44,172 nt of DNA, from positions 4,354 through 48,525 of the forward strand of contig VRUE01000001.1 of the NCBI GenBank assembly GCA_019456285.1, written 5' to 3'. A program made the position numbers and the translations under genes. Below the pieces are notes generated by a model. That model had not been told where the DNA came from. It saw only the letters and a program-made list of their open reading frames with translations, and did no database searches. Position 1 is the stretch's first letter, and each line of letters begins with the position of its first letter. This stretch comes from Solirubrobacterales bacterium. GTDB lineage: Bacteria > Actinomycetota > Thermoleophilia > Solirubrobacterales > 70-9. Positions 8,723 to 17,721 of the stretch are shown here, one piece after another.

Positions 8723-8834
8723 CCGGGGCGTGGGTGGGGGGCGAAACGTCTTGTACTTTTTCGCCAATCCGCTCGCGGACAGCCGACCACGCCCCACCGA
8801 AAAAGTTAAGTGGAGCCCCCCGCCCACGCCCCGG
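8723..8834. repeat. 112-bp nested inverted repeat between ndk and maf
   Basis: The outer arms ccggggcgtgggtggggggc (8723-8742) and its complement at 8815-8834 match at 19 of 20 positions. Inside, actttttcg at 8755-8763 pairs perfectly with cgaaaaagt at 8798-8806, with an adjoining ctt/aag extension. At the tip tccgc-tc-gcgga (8768-8779) forms a third hairpin. It fills almost the whole ndk-maf gap. It could be a large RNA structure, a processing or attenuation site, or a miniature inverted-repeat element. I saw no other copy in this window. Confidence 0.8.
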
Positions 8835-8842
8835 CCGCCGCG

Positions 8843-9250
8843 CTAACCCAACTCCGGGAACCAGATCCCGATCTCGCGCTCGGCCGACTCGTCAGAGTCG
8901 GACCCGTGGACCATGTTGAAGGTGATCTCGAGGGCGAAGTCGCCGCGGATCGAGCCCGGCGCCGCCTCGACCGGGTCGGTCGCACCGATCAGCTGGCGCG
9001 CGGCGGCGACCGCCTCGTGACCCTCCAGCACCATCGCGACCAGCGTGCCGCCGATGATGAAGGAGACCAGCTCGCCGAAGAATGGCTTCTCGGCGTGCTC
9101 GGCGTAGTGCCTGTTGGCGATCGGCTCGTCGGCCCGCATCGTCTTCAGCGCCGCGATGCGAAGCCCCTTGCGCTCGAAGCGGGCGATCACCTCGCCGCTC
9201 AGGGCGCGCTCGAAGGCGTCAGGCTTGACGAGGATCAGGGTCCGACTCAC
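8843..9250 (-). CDS. ndk: Nucleoside diphosphate kinase
   Basis: This 135-aa enzyme transfers phosphate from NTPs to NDPs through a phosphohistidine. [20 protein letters not shown] opens the fold and [16 protein letters not shown] holds the catalytic His. The length is typical. The longest ORF begins at 9412, but GTG at 9250 gives the family start ([12 protein letters not shown]) with AGGGAG 8 nt upstream, so I use it. The first 32 nt overlap the upstream zinc-ribbon gene in another frame. Confidence 0.96.
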   Translation of the reverse strand: MSRTLILVKPDAFERALSGEVIARFERKGLRIAALKTMRADEPIANRHYAEHAEKPFFGELVSFIIGGTLVAMVLEGHEAVAAARQLIGATDPVEAAPGSIRGDFALEITFNMVHGSDSDESAEREIGIWFPELG

Positions 9251-9929
9251 GGCTGGGGCTCCCTTGCTGTCGTTTTGGGCTCGGCGCCTCCTTGGAGGCA
9301 GCGCCTGTCGCCGGCTTCTTCTTGGCGCCGGGCGGCGGCGCCTTCTTGCCGGCGGCGGGCTGGCGCTTGGGCGCGGGTCGCTCCTCGCGAGGCTGCGGGC
9401 GCTGCTCGCCACGGGGCGCCTGCCGCCCCTCGCGGGGCGCAGCCTTGCGGCCCTCCGCCTGCCGCGGCCGGCGCGGGCGCTTCCGCTCCGACAGGGTCTT
9501 CTCGCAGTAGGGGCAGAGCGCCCAGCGCGGGTCGACCGGCTTGCCGCAGCTCGGACACGGATCCCTGAGGCGGCGCCGGCACTGGGGGCAGCGCAGGTAG
9601 GTCTTCTCGACCGGGTACTCGCAGTCGGGGCAGGAGAGCTCGGTGAGCTGGCGCACGCGCAGCTCCGCGGCCTTGATCTCCAGCTCGCGCTCGTGGGCGT
9701 CCTCGAGGAACTCGGGCGGGCGCACGATCACGTAGACGGCGGTGCCGAGATAGGGGATGAAGGAGCCGATCGTGGCGCAGCCGACCAGGAAGGGGTCGGA
9801 GATGCGGCGCTTGGCGTCGAGGTGGGTGTAGACGATCAGCGCCAGCCAGACGACGACGAGCATCAGCGCGAAAAGGCTGGCGACCAAGTTGAGACCGCTG
9901 CTGCTGATGCCGAATATCGCTGTTGACAT
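9219..9929 (-). CDS. Membrane protein with double zinc ribbon and basic tail
   Basis: In this 236-aa protein, residues 1 to about 70 contain two hydrophobic segments ([21 protein letters not shown] and [23 protein letters not shown]). Then come four CxxC knuckles (CPDC, CPQC, CPSC, CPYC) at about 100-165, forming a double zinc ribbon. The last ~75 residues are rich in Arg, Pro, Ala and Lys and look disordered. The function is unknown; zinc ribbons of this type often bind protein or nucleic acid. The gene overlaps ndk by 32 nt and follows folC and the 39-aa peptide, so it is probably in the same transcript. Confidence 0.8.
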   Translation of the reverse strand: MSTAIFGISSSGLNLVASLFALMLVVVWLALIVYTHLDAKRRISDPFLVGCATIGSFIPYLGTAVYVIVRPPEFLEDAHERELEIKAAELRVRQLTELSCPDCEYPVEKTYLRCPQCRRRLRDPCPSCGKPVDPRWALCPYCEKTLSERKRPRRPRQAEGRKAAPREGRQAPRGEQRPQPREERPAPKRQPAAGKKAPPPGAKKKPATGAASKEAPSPKRQQGSPSRESDPDPRQA

Positions 9930-10011
9930 GGCTGGGCGCCCACCTGGAAGGGCGCGGGCAGTCTACTTCGCCGCTGGGATCACGAACCCTGTCCGGGCGC
10001 GGAATCGATCC

Positions 10012-10131
10012 TCACAGAAACAGCCTGCCGAACAGGTACCCGATGCCGAAGAAGACGAGGATCACCGCGGCGACAGCCGTGGCGACCAGAGCCATCATCG
10101 ACAGCAGTTCCGATCCGGCCCCGCGATCCAT
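10012..10131 (-). CDS. 39-aa single-helix membrane peptide after folC
   Basis: This ORF is below the track cut-off. ATG at 10131 follows the folC stop after 3 nt and ends TGA at 10012. The peptide starts MDRGAGSELLSMMALV and has one long hydrophobic helix (about residues 9-32), ending GRLFL. The tight spacing after folC suggests coupled translation. I do not recognise the family. It would be too short for most gene callers, so conservation in related genomes is the key test. Confidence 0.6.
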   Translation of the reverse strand: MDRGAGSELLSMMALVATAVAAVILVFFGIGYLFGRLFL

Positions 10132-10134
10132 GCC

Positions 10135-11391
10135 TCAATCCTCGCACAGTCGAAGCGACGCGCGGGCCGGCGCCAGGACGTAGTGCGATCCGGTCACGAG
10201 GAGCATCCCTCCCGGCGGCTCGGAGGCGAGCGCGCGGCCGCGCCGCAGCGCCTCCACGAAGCTGGGCTCGGCCTCGGCGGGCAGGCCCGCCGTCGCGCAG
10301 GCATCCGCCAGCTCGCCCGCCGAGCACGAGGCGGCCGCCGGCAGGCCGCGGGCGTAGAGCGCCGCGGTGGGGAGCTCGGTGCAGACGGCGCGCTGCAGCG
10401 CCGGCGCCAGGGCGCGGACCATCGCCCCGGCGTCCTTGTCACGGAGGATCGCCAGACAGGCGACGACGGGGCGGCCGCCGGCCAGCTCGGGCAGCGCCTC
10501 GGCCAGCGCTGCGGCGCCGTCGGCGTTGTGGGCGGCGTCGACAAGGGCCGGGGGATCGCCCGAGACCCGTTCCAGGCGACCCGGAATCGAGAGCGTCGCG
10601 GCCACCTCGGCGACCCGGCCGGGGTCGAGCTCGCCCAGGAACGCCTCGGCGGCGGCGCGGGCCAAGGCGAAGTTGCGCCGCTGGAAGCGGCCGGGGGCGC
10701 GCAGCCGCAACCCGGCGCCCGGGTCCTCCGGAGCCTGGACCAGCCTGGCGCCGCGCTGGCCGGCGGTGCGCTCGGCCAGCGCCGCCACCCCGGGCCCGAC
10801 CCGGCCCAGCGCTAGGGTCGAGTGATCGCGCAGCACGGCCAGCTTCTCGGCCGCGATCTCCGCCTCGGTCGCGCCGAGCCACTTGGTGTGGTCGAGCCCG
10901 ACCGAGGTCAGCACGGTGACCCGCGAGGGGATCGTGTTGGTCGCGTCGAGCCTCCCCCCCAGGCCCGCCTCGATCACACCCACCTCGACGCGGGCGGCGG
11001 CGAGGGCGACGAAGGCCGCGGCGGTCGCCAGCTCGAACTGGGTGACCGCCTCCCCCTCCTCCAAGCTGCGATCGACGACCTCGGCGGCCCGGGCGGCGCG
11101 CTCCACCGCGGCGGCGAACTCGGCCGCGCCGATCTCCTCGCCACCGATCAACACCCGCTCCGACCAGCGCACCGCGTGCGGCGAGACGCAGGCGCCGGCG
11201 CTCACCCCGTGCGCCTCCAGCAGCGCCGCGGCCATCCGGGTCACCGAGGACTTGCCGTTGGTGCCGACGACGTGGATCGAGGCGAAGCGGTGCTGGGGCA
11301 TCCCCAGCACCGAGGTGAGCCGGTGCATCCGCTCCAGCCCCAGCCTCCACCCGATCGGCGCCAGCGAGTCGAGATGGGCCTCCGGGTCTAT
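10135..11391 (-). CDS. folC: Folylpolyglutamate/dihydrofolate synthase, non-canonical start
   Basis: This Mur-ligase-family enzyme adds glutamate to folates (and usually to dihydropteroate). VVGTNGKSSVTRMAAALLEAHG is the P-loop, VIEAGLGGRLDATNT is the FolC-specific motif, and VDAAHNADGAAALAEAL the C-terminal domain. The only ATG, at 11328, removes the conserved N-terminal helix: upstream codons read EAHLDSLAPIGWRLGLERM, which matches the start region of other FolCs. No ATG, GTG or TTG occurs between the in-frame stop at 11571 and 11328. An ATA at 11391, overlapping the valS stop, lies 8 nt after GAGGAG; CTG codons at 11364, 11343 and 11337 are alternatives. I annotate from 11391 as the best fit (418 aa). 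It follows valS directly. Confidence 0.88.
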   Translation of the reverse strand: MDPEAHLDSLAPIGWRLGLERMHRLTSVLGMPQHRFASIHVVGTNGKSSVTRMAAALLEAHGVSAGACVSPHAVRWSERVLIGGEEIGAAEFAAAVERAARAAEVVDRSLEEGEAVTQFELATAAAFVALAAARVEVGVIEAGLGGRLDATNTIPSRVTVLTSVGLDHTKWLGATEAEIAAEKLAVLRDHSTLALGRVGPGVAALAERTAGQRGARLVQAPEDPGAGLRLRAPGRFQRRNFALARAAAEAFLGELDPGRVAEVAATLSIPGRLERVSGDPPALVDAAHNADGAAALAEALPELAGGRPVVACLAILRDKDAGAMVRALAPALQRAVCTELPTAALYARGLPAAASCSAGELADACATAGLPAEAEPSFVEALRRGRALASEPPGGMLLVTGSHYVLAPARASLRLCED

Positions 11392-13949
11392 TCGGCGAGC
11401 TCCTCGAGCTCGGAGCGGTAGCGCTCGAGCTTGCCGCGCTCCTCCTCGACCACCTCCGGGGGCGCCTTGGCGACGAAGCCCTGGCTGGCGAGCTGGCGCT
11501 CGGCGCGGTCGACCTCGGAGCGCAGCTCGGCTCGCCGCCTGTCGAGGCGGGAGGCCACCGCCGCCGCGTCAATCTCCGCCGAGGCGAGCACCCTGACCGG
11601 GCCGACCGAGGCGATCGGGTCGCCGCCGTCCTCGCTGAACTCGAAGCGGGCGAGGCGGCCGACGAACTCGCGCGGCTCGACCCCTTCGGCGCGGGCCGGC
11701 AGCACGCTCGCCACCGGCGCCTCGACCAGGTCGCGCCAGGCGCGCAGGCGGCGGGTCAGCTCGATCCCCGCCTCGATCTCCTCCTCGGCCTCGGGGTCGA
11801 GCAGCGACTCCTCGGCTTCCGGGAAGGCGTGCACCGCGAGGTGGCCGCGCCGGGCCGGGTGGTGGGCCCAGATCTCCTCGGTGACGAAGGGCATGATCGG
11901 GTGCAGCAGGGCGAGCAGCCGCTCCAGCACCCAGAGCAGCGTCGCCGAGACGTCCTCCTCGCCGTCGTAGAGGCGCGGCTTGGCGATCTCCAGGTACCAG
12001 TCGCAGAGGTCGCGCCAGAAGAACGAGTAGGCCTCCTGCGCGGCGTGGGCGAAGTCGTAGGACTCGAGCAGCTCGGTGACCGAGGCGATCGCCCGCTGCA
12101 GGCGAGAGAGGATCCAGCGGTCCTCGGCGCAGCGCGGGCGGGGCTCGGCCTCGACCTCGGCCGCGTTGAGGAGGATCAGGCGGCTGGCGTTCCAGAGCTT
12201 GTTGGCGAGGTCGCCGCCCTGCTGGACCTTGGCGTCGGAGTAGCGGACGTCCTGGGTCGAGGACATCGACAGCAGCCCGAAGCGCAGCGCGTCGGCGCCG
12301 TGCACGTCGATCTCCTCCAGCGGGTCGATCCCGGTGCCGAGGCTCTTCGACATCCGCCGCCCGTCGCGGGCCTGGATCACCGAGTGCACGTGGACGTCGC
12401 GGAACGGCACGTCGCCGGCGAGCTCGATCCCGGTCATGATCATCCGCGCCACCCAGAGGAAGAGGATCTCGCGCGCCGTGGTGAGGAAGCTGGTCGGGTA
12501 GAAGGCGTGCAGCTCCGGCGTGTCGTCGGGCCAGCCGAGCGTCGCGAAGGGCCAGATCGCCGAGCTGAACCAGGTGTCGAGCACGTCCTCCTCCCGGCGC
12601 AGCTCGCCGTCGCAGGCGCCGCACCTCTCCGGCGGCCGCTCGGCGACGAAGGTCTCCTCGCAGGCGTCGCAATACCAGACCGGGATCCGGTGCCCCCACC
12701 AGAGCTGGCGCGAGATGCACCAGGGCCGGATCTCCCGCATCCAGTCGAGGCAGACGCGCTTCCACTGCGGCGGGGTTATCCGCACCTCGTCGCGCTCCAC
12801 CGCCTCGATCGCCGGCTTCGCCAGCTCGTCCATGCGGCAGAACCACTGCAGCGAGATCAGCGGCTCGATCCGCTCCCCGGAGCGGTGTGAGAAGGGGACC
12901 GAGTGGGCGTAGGGCTGCTCGGCGCGCAGCAGCCCCTGCTCGCGCAGCGCCGCCACCACCGCCTCCTGCGCCTCGGCCGCGGTCATCCCGGCGAACCGCT
13001 CCCCCGCCGCCTCGGTCATCCGCCCGTCGGGGCCGATCGCGCCGATCTCCTCCAGCCCGTGGGCGCGGCCGATCTCGAAGTCGTCGGGGTCGTGGCCCGG
13101 GGTGATCTTCAGCGCCCCGGTGCCGAACTCGGGGTCGACGTGCCCGTCGGCGATGATCGGCAGGCGGCGGCCGGCCAGGGGCAGGACGCAGTGCCGCCCG
13201 ACCAGGTCGCGGTAGCGCTCGTCGTCCGGGTTGACCGCCACCGCGGTGTCGGCCAGCATCGTCTCCGGGCGCACCGTGGCCACGGTCAGCACCCGCTCGG
13301 AGCCCTCGACCGGGTAGTCGATCGAGTAGAGGGTGTCCTCGACCTCGCGGTTCTCCACCTCGAGGTCGGAGATCGCCGAGTGCGAGCCCGGATCCCAGTT
13401 GACCATGTAGTTGTCGCGGTAGATGTAGCCCTTGTCGAAGAGCCGCCTGAAGACGCGGTGGACGGCGCGGGCGTAGCCCTCGTCGAGGGTGAATCGCTCA
13501 CGTTCGTAGTCGCAGGAGGCACCCAGCCGCTTGTACTGCTCGACGATCCGCGAGCCGTACTCCCGCTTCCAGGCCCAGACCCGCTCGACGAAGGCCTCGC
13601 GGCCGAGCTCGTGCCGCGAGGTCCCCTCGGCCGCAAGCTCCTTCTCCACCACCGACTGGGTGGCGATCCCGGCGTGGTCGGTGCCGAGCACCCAGAGCAC
13701 GTTGCGGCCGCGCATCCGGTTCATGCGGACCAGCACGTCCTGCAGCGAGCCGTTCAGCGCGTGGCCCATGTGCAGGGCGCCGGTCACGTTGGGAGGCGGG
13801 ATCGCGACCGAGAAGTTCCCCTCCGGGGCGCCCTCGGCGAGTGGGTGGAAGTAGCCGCCCTCGATCCACTCGGCGAACACCCGCCGCTCGACCTCCGCGG
13901 GGTCGTACCGCGTCTTTTCCTTCAGTGAGTCTCGGCGCTCCTCGATCAT
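11388..13949 (-). CDS. valS: Valyl-tRNA synthetase
   Basis: This 853-aa class I synthetase charges tRNA-Val. PPPNVTGALHMGHALN contains the HIGH-type motif, and DGRRMSKSLGTGIDP contains the KMSKS loop. In between lie the editing domain (TVRPETMLADTAVAVNP) and two CxxC zinc pairs (CDAC, CGAC). The C-terminal coiled-coil arm is present (LDRRRAELRSEVDRAERQLASQGFVAKAP). It starts at ATG 13949, 9 nt after a TAAACT box, so the mRNA may be leaderless. The stop overlaps the proposed folC start. clpP-clpX-valS-folC is a common bacterial order. Confidence 0.97.
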   Translation of the reverse strand: MIEERRDSLKEKTRYDPAEVERRVFAEWIEGGYFHPLAEGAPEGNFSVAIPPPNVTGALHMGHALNGSLQDVLVRMNRMRGRNVLWVLGTDHAGIATQSVVEKELAAEGTSRHELGREAFVERVWAWKREYGSRIVEQYKRLGASCDYERERFTLDEGYARAVHRVFRRLFDKGYIYRDNYMVNWDPGSHSAISDLEVENREVEDTLYSIDYPVEGSERVLTVATVRPETMLADTAVAVNPDDERYRDLVGRHCVLPLAGRRLPIIADGHVDPEFGTGALKITPGHDPDDFEIGRAHGLEEIGAIGPDGRMTEAAGERFAGMTAAEAQEAVVAALREQGLLRAEQPYAHSVPFSHRSGERIEPLISLQWFCRMDELAKPAIEAVERDEVRITPPQWKRVCLDWMREIRPWCISRQLWWGHRIPVWYCDACEETFVAERPPERCGACDGELRREEDVLDTWFSSAIWPFATLGWPDDTPELHAFYPTSFLTTAREILFLWVARMIMTGIELAGDVPFRDVHVHSVIQARDGRRMSKSLGTGIDPLEEIDVHGADALRFGLLSMSSTQDVRYSDAKVQQGGDLANKLWNASRLILLNAAEVEAEPRPRCAEDRWILSRLQRAIASVTELLESYDFAHAAQEAYSFFWRDLCDWYLEIAKPRLYDGEEDVSATLLWVLERLLALLHPIMPFVTEEIWAHHPARRGHLAVHAFPEAEESLLDPEAEEEIEAGIELTRRLRAWRDLVEAPVASVLPARAEGVEPREFVGRLARFEFSEDGGDPIASVGPVRVLASAEIDAAAVASRLDRRRAELRSEVDRAERQLASQGFVAKAPPEVVEEERGKLERYRSELEELAE

Positions 13950-13958
13950 CGAAGCGCG

Positions 13959-13964
13959 AGTTTA
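13959..13964 (-). promoter_or_regulatory. Putative -10 box (TAAACT) for valS
   Basis: TAAACT on the minus strand is followed by 9 nt and then the valS ATG. This spacing would place the transcript start at or within a few bases of the start codon. A second, tandem TAAACT lies 9 nt further upstream. Confidence 0.55.
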
Positions 13965-14018
13965 GAGTTTAGTAGCGCTTTAGTCGCGCTATGTCCGAGT
14001 AACGCGCCAGTCCGGCGC

Positions 14019-15305
<1,287 letters not shown>

Positions 15306-15531
15306 CGGAATCCCCTCCTTGCGGGGCGGTAGTTGCCTACCGGCGTCGCGCGCCAAAAAGCTTAAACGGAGCTGCAAGCCGGCCTCTCGGTCTGGTCGTT
15401 CATACTTCGCGGCCGAGGCGGTCCCTTCCTGCGAGCGGGCCATTGCGGTCAGCGCGGTACGGTGGGCGGCGTGTCCGGCGCGGCCCGGATCGAGCCGATC
15501 TCCGCGGCGCAGCTGGCGACGCTGCTGCCGC
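15306..15531. other. clpP-clpX intergenic region
   Basis: On the minus strand it holds the strong AAGGAGGGG ribosome site before the clpX CTG and a possible -10 TAAGCT at 15364-15359. On the plus strand a TACGGT box at 15458-15463 sits 7 nt before GTG 15471, opening a 25-codon ORF that stops at 15548 inside antisense clpP. That ORF looks more like a remnant of a lost gene than a functional peptide. Nothing else was recognised. Confidence 0.4.
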
Positions 15532-16116
15532 TCAGTGGTGTTCGATGACGCGGTCGACGAGGTTGTACTCCTTCGCTTCTTCCGCGCTCAGGAAGTAGTC
15601 GCGCTCGGTGTCCTTGGCGACTTTCTCGAGCGGCTGGTCGGTGTGCTTGGCGAGGATCTCGTCGAGGCGGCGGCGGACGTCGATGATCTCTTTGGCGTGA
15701 ATCTCGATGTCGGTGGCCTGGCCCTGGAAGCTGGAGGAGACCTGGTGGATGAGGATCTTCGAGTTGGGCAGGGCCATCCGCTTGCCCGTGGCGCCGCCGG
15801 CCAGCAGCAGCGCCCCCATGCTCATCGCGACCCCGACGCAGATCGTCTGCACGTCGGGCTTGATGAACTGCATCGTGTCGTAGATCGCCAGCCCCGCGTA
15901 GACGGAGCCGCCGGGCGAGTTGACGTAGAGGCTGATGTCCTTGTCGGAGTCATCGGACTCCAGGTGCAGGAGCTGGGCGACGGTCAGGTTGGCGATGTCC
16001 TCGGTGATGGGGGTGCCGAGGAAGACGATCCGCTCGCTGAGCAGGCGCGAGTAGATGTCGAAGGCGCGCTCGCCGCGCGAGGTCTGCTCGACCACCATCG
16101 GAACGAGAGGGCTCAT
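15532..16116 (-). CDS. clpP: ATP-dependent Clp protease proteolytic subunit ClpP
   Basis: This serine protease forms heptameric rings capped by ClpX. The nucleophile Ser lies in [12 protein letters not shown], the His in [10 protein letters not shown], and the Asp in [31 protein letters not shown] is the oxyanion region. The length of 194 aa from ATG 16116 is typical; GTG 16125 is an alternative. TAGAGT lies 7 nt before ATG 16116, favouring that start. It stands between tig and clpX, the classic order. Confidence 0.97.
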   Translation of the reverse strand: MSPLVPMVVEQTSRGERAFDIYSRLLSERIVFLGTPITEDIANLTVAQLLHLESDDSDKDISLYVNSPGGSVYAGLAIYDTMQFIKPDVQTICVGVAMSMGALLLAGGATGKRMALPNSKILIHQVSSSFQGQATDIEIHAKEIIDVRRRLDEILAKHTDQPLEKVAKDTERDYFLSAEEAKEYNLVDRVIEHH

Positions 16117-16123
16117 GAGCCGC

Positions 16124-16129
16124 ACTCTA
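16124..16129 (-). promoter_or_regulatory. Putative -10 box (TAGAGT) for clpP
   Basis: TAGAGT is followed by 7 nt and the ATG of clpP, suggesting a leaderless or nearly leaderless transcript. Confidence 0.5.
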
Positions 16130-16156
16130 TAGAAGGCGTCATACGCCGCTCGCGGC

Positions 16157-17539
16157 TCAGTCGGAGCCGGGCGTCCAGAGCGAGCCCGCGGCCTCTCGCC
16201 CCTTCTCCGGCGTCCACAGCTTCTCGCGCGCCTTGGCCTGCTCGATCGCGATCGGCGTCGCCGCCTCGGCGACCAGGTCGATCGCCTTGCGGACCCTGAC
16301 GTCCTCGCGGAGCAGCGCGTCGCGGCCGCTTTCGCGCAGCCGCTTCAGCAGCTTCTCGGGCGTGGTGCGCTCGTGCTCGGCCGCGTCGGCGAGCGCCTCG
16401 ACCATCTCCTCCTCGGAGACCTCGATCCCCTCGGCGTCGGCGATCGCCGCCAGCACCGCCTCCCGCTTCAGCTCCTTCTCCGCATCGGGCTTGGCCTCCG
16501 CGACGATCTCCTCGCGCGTCTTGCCCTGCATCTGCAGGTAGGCGGCGGAGTCCATACCACGGGCGGCGATCTGGCGCTCGACCTGCTCCCAGCGCTCGGC
16601 GGCGCGAGCGGCGACCAGGTCGTCCGACACCGCCACCGTCGCGGCCTCCACAGCGGCGTCGATCGCGGCGACCCGGAAGTCCTGCTCGATCCGCTGGCCG
16701 ACCGCCTCGGAGAGCTTCTCGCGGATGTCGCCGCGAAGCTCCTCGAGCGTGTCGAACTCGGAGGCTTCGGCCACGAAGTCGTCGCCGAGCTCGGGCAGGA
16801 CCTTCTCGCGCACCTCCTTGACGCTGACCGCGAAGACCGCTTCGGCGCCGGCGAGCTGCTCGGCGTGGTAGTCGTCGGGGAGGGTCACCCTGGCCTGGCG
16901 CTCCTCGCCGGCCGTCGCGCCCGTCAGCTGCTCCTCGAAGCCCTCGATCAGCTGGCCGGCGCCCAGCTCCAGCAGGTAGTCGGCGGCCTTGCCGCCCTCG
17001 ACAGGCTCGCCGTCGATCGAGCCCTCGAAGTCGATCAGCAGCACGTCGCCCTCGCCGCCGGGCCGCTCGACCGGCTCCAGCCTGGCGACGCTGGCGCGGA
17101 TCCGCTCGACCTCGCGCTCGACGACGTCGTCGGGAACCTCAGCCTCGGCCCGACCCACCTCGAGGCCCCTGTACTCGCCGAGCTTGGCCTCGGGCCGCAC
17201 GCCGACCTCGAACTTGAAGCCGAGCGGCTCTCCCTCCGCCTGCGGGGCGGAGGCGATCTCGACGTCGGGGCTGCCGACCGGGCTGACGCCGGAGCCGAGC
17301 AGCGCCCGCTCGTACCACTCGGGCAGCGAGTCGCGGATCGCCTCCTCCAGCACAGCGCCGTAGCCGAGCCGCTGGATCACCAGCGCGGGCGGCGCCTTGC
17401 CCTTGCGAAAGCCCGGCATCCGCATCTCGCGCGCCAGGCCGCGCGCGGCGCGCTGGACGCCGCGGTCGACATCGGAGGCCGGGACCTCGACCTCGACCCG
17501 CACACGCGAGCCGGGCAGCTCTGTGACCGCGGTCTGCAT
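16157..17539 (-). CDS. tig: Trigger factor (ribosome-associated chaperone)
   Basis: This 460-aa protein has all trigger-factor parts. The N-terminal ribosome-binding domain carries the signature [21 protein letters not shown] at about 38-58. The FKBP-like PPIase domain lies around 150-240 ([20 protein letters not shown]). A long helical C-terminal chaperone domain runs from about 250. It binds near the ribosome exit tunnel. ATG 17539 lies 9 nt after TAGGGT. The C-terminus ([14 protein letters not shown]) is longer than in E. coli. Confidence 0.96.
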   Translation of the reverse strand: MQTAVTELPGSRVRVEVEVPASDVDRGVQRAARGLAREMRMPGFRKGKAPPALVIQRLGYGAVLEEAIRDSLPEWYERALLGSGVSPVGSPDVEIASAPQAEGEPLGFKFEVGVRPEAKLGEYRGLEVGRAEAEVPDDVVEREVERIRASVARLEPVERPGGEGDVLLIDFEGSIDGEPVEGGKAADYLLELGAGQLIEGFEEQLTGATAGEERQARVTLPDDYHAEQLAGAEAVFAVSVKEVREKVLPELGDDFVAEASEFDTLEELRGDIREKLSEAVGQRIEQDFRVAAIDAAVEAATVAVSDDLVAARAAERWEQVERQIAARGMDSAAYLQMQGKTREEIVAEAKPDAEKELKREAVLAAIADAEGIEVSEEEMVEALADAAEHERTTPEKLLKRLRESGRDALLREDVRVRKAIDLVAEAATPIAIEQAKAREKLWTPEKGREAAGSLWTPGSD

Positions 17540-17548
17540 CGGCGCCGG

Positions 17549-17554
17549 ACCCTA
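17549..17554 (-). promoter_or_regulatory. Putative -10 box (TAGGGT) for tig
   Basis: TAGGGT is followed by 9 nt and then the tig ATG, the same arrangement as at valS and clpP. Confidence 0.5.
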
Positions 17555-17571
17555 GAGGAATCGACCGGCGG

Positions 17572-17721
17572 CTATCCGCGCCGCCGGGCGAGGCCCCTGC
17601 TCAGCGCCACCCCGAGGTCGAACGCGAAGGAGAGCCCCCGCCCCAGCGGTCCGGTGACCAGCCACGCCTTCGCCCTGACCAGGCCCTCGCCGCGTCCTCT
17701 GGATGGACCTTTACTCGTCAT
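17572..17721 (-). CDS. 49-aa small protein overlapping the spermidine-synthase-like gene
   Basis: This ORF is below the track cut-off. ATG 17721 lies inside the last codons of the upstream gene (11-nt overlap, frame-shifted) and TAG is at 17572. The peptide starts MTSKGPSRGRGEGLV. It has a basic, glycine-rich N-terminus, a moderately hydrophobic or amphipathic middle (TGPLGRGLSFAFDLGVAL), and an Arg-rich end. It fills most of the otherwise empty gap before the tig promoter. The family was not recognised; the overlap and ordered composition make chance less likely, but this needs conservation data. Confidence 0.5.
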   Translation of the reverse strand: MTSKGPSRGRGEGLVRAKAWLVTGPLGRGLSFAFDLGVALSRGLARRRG

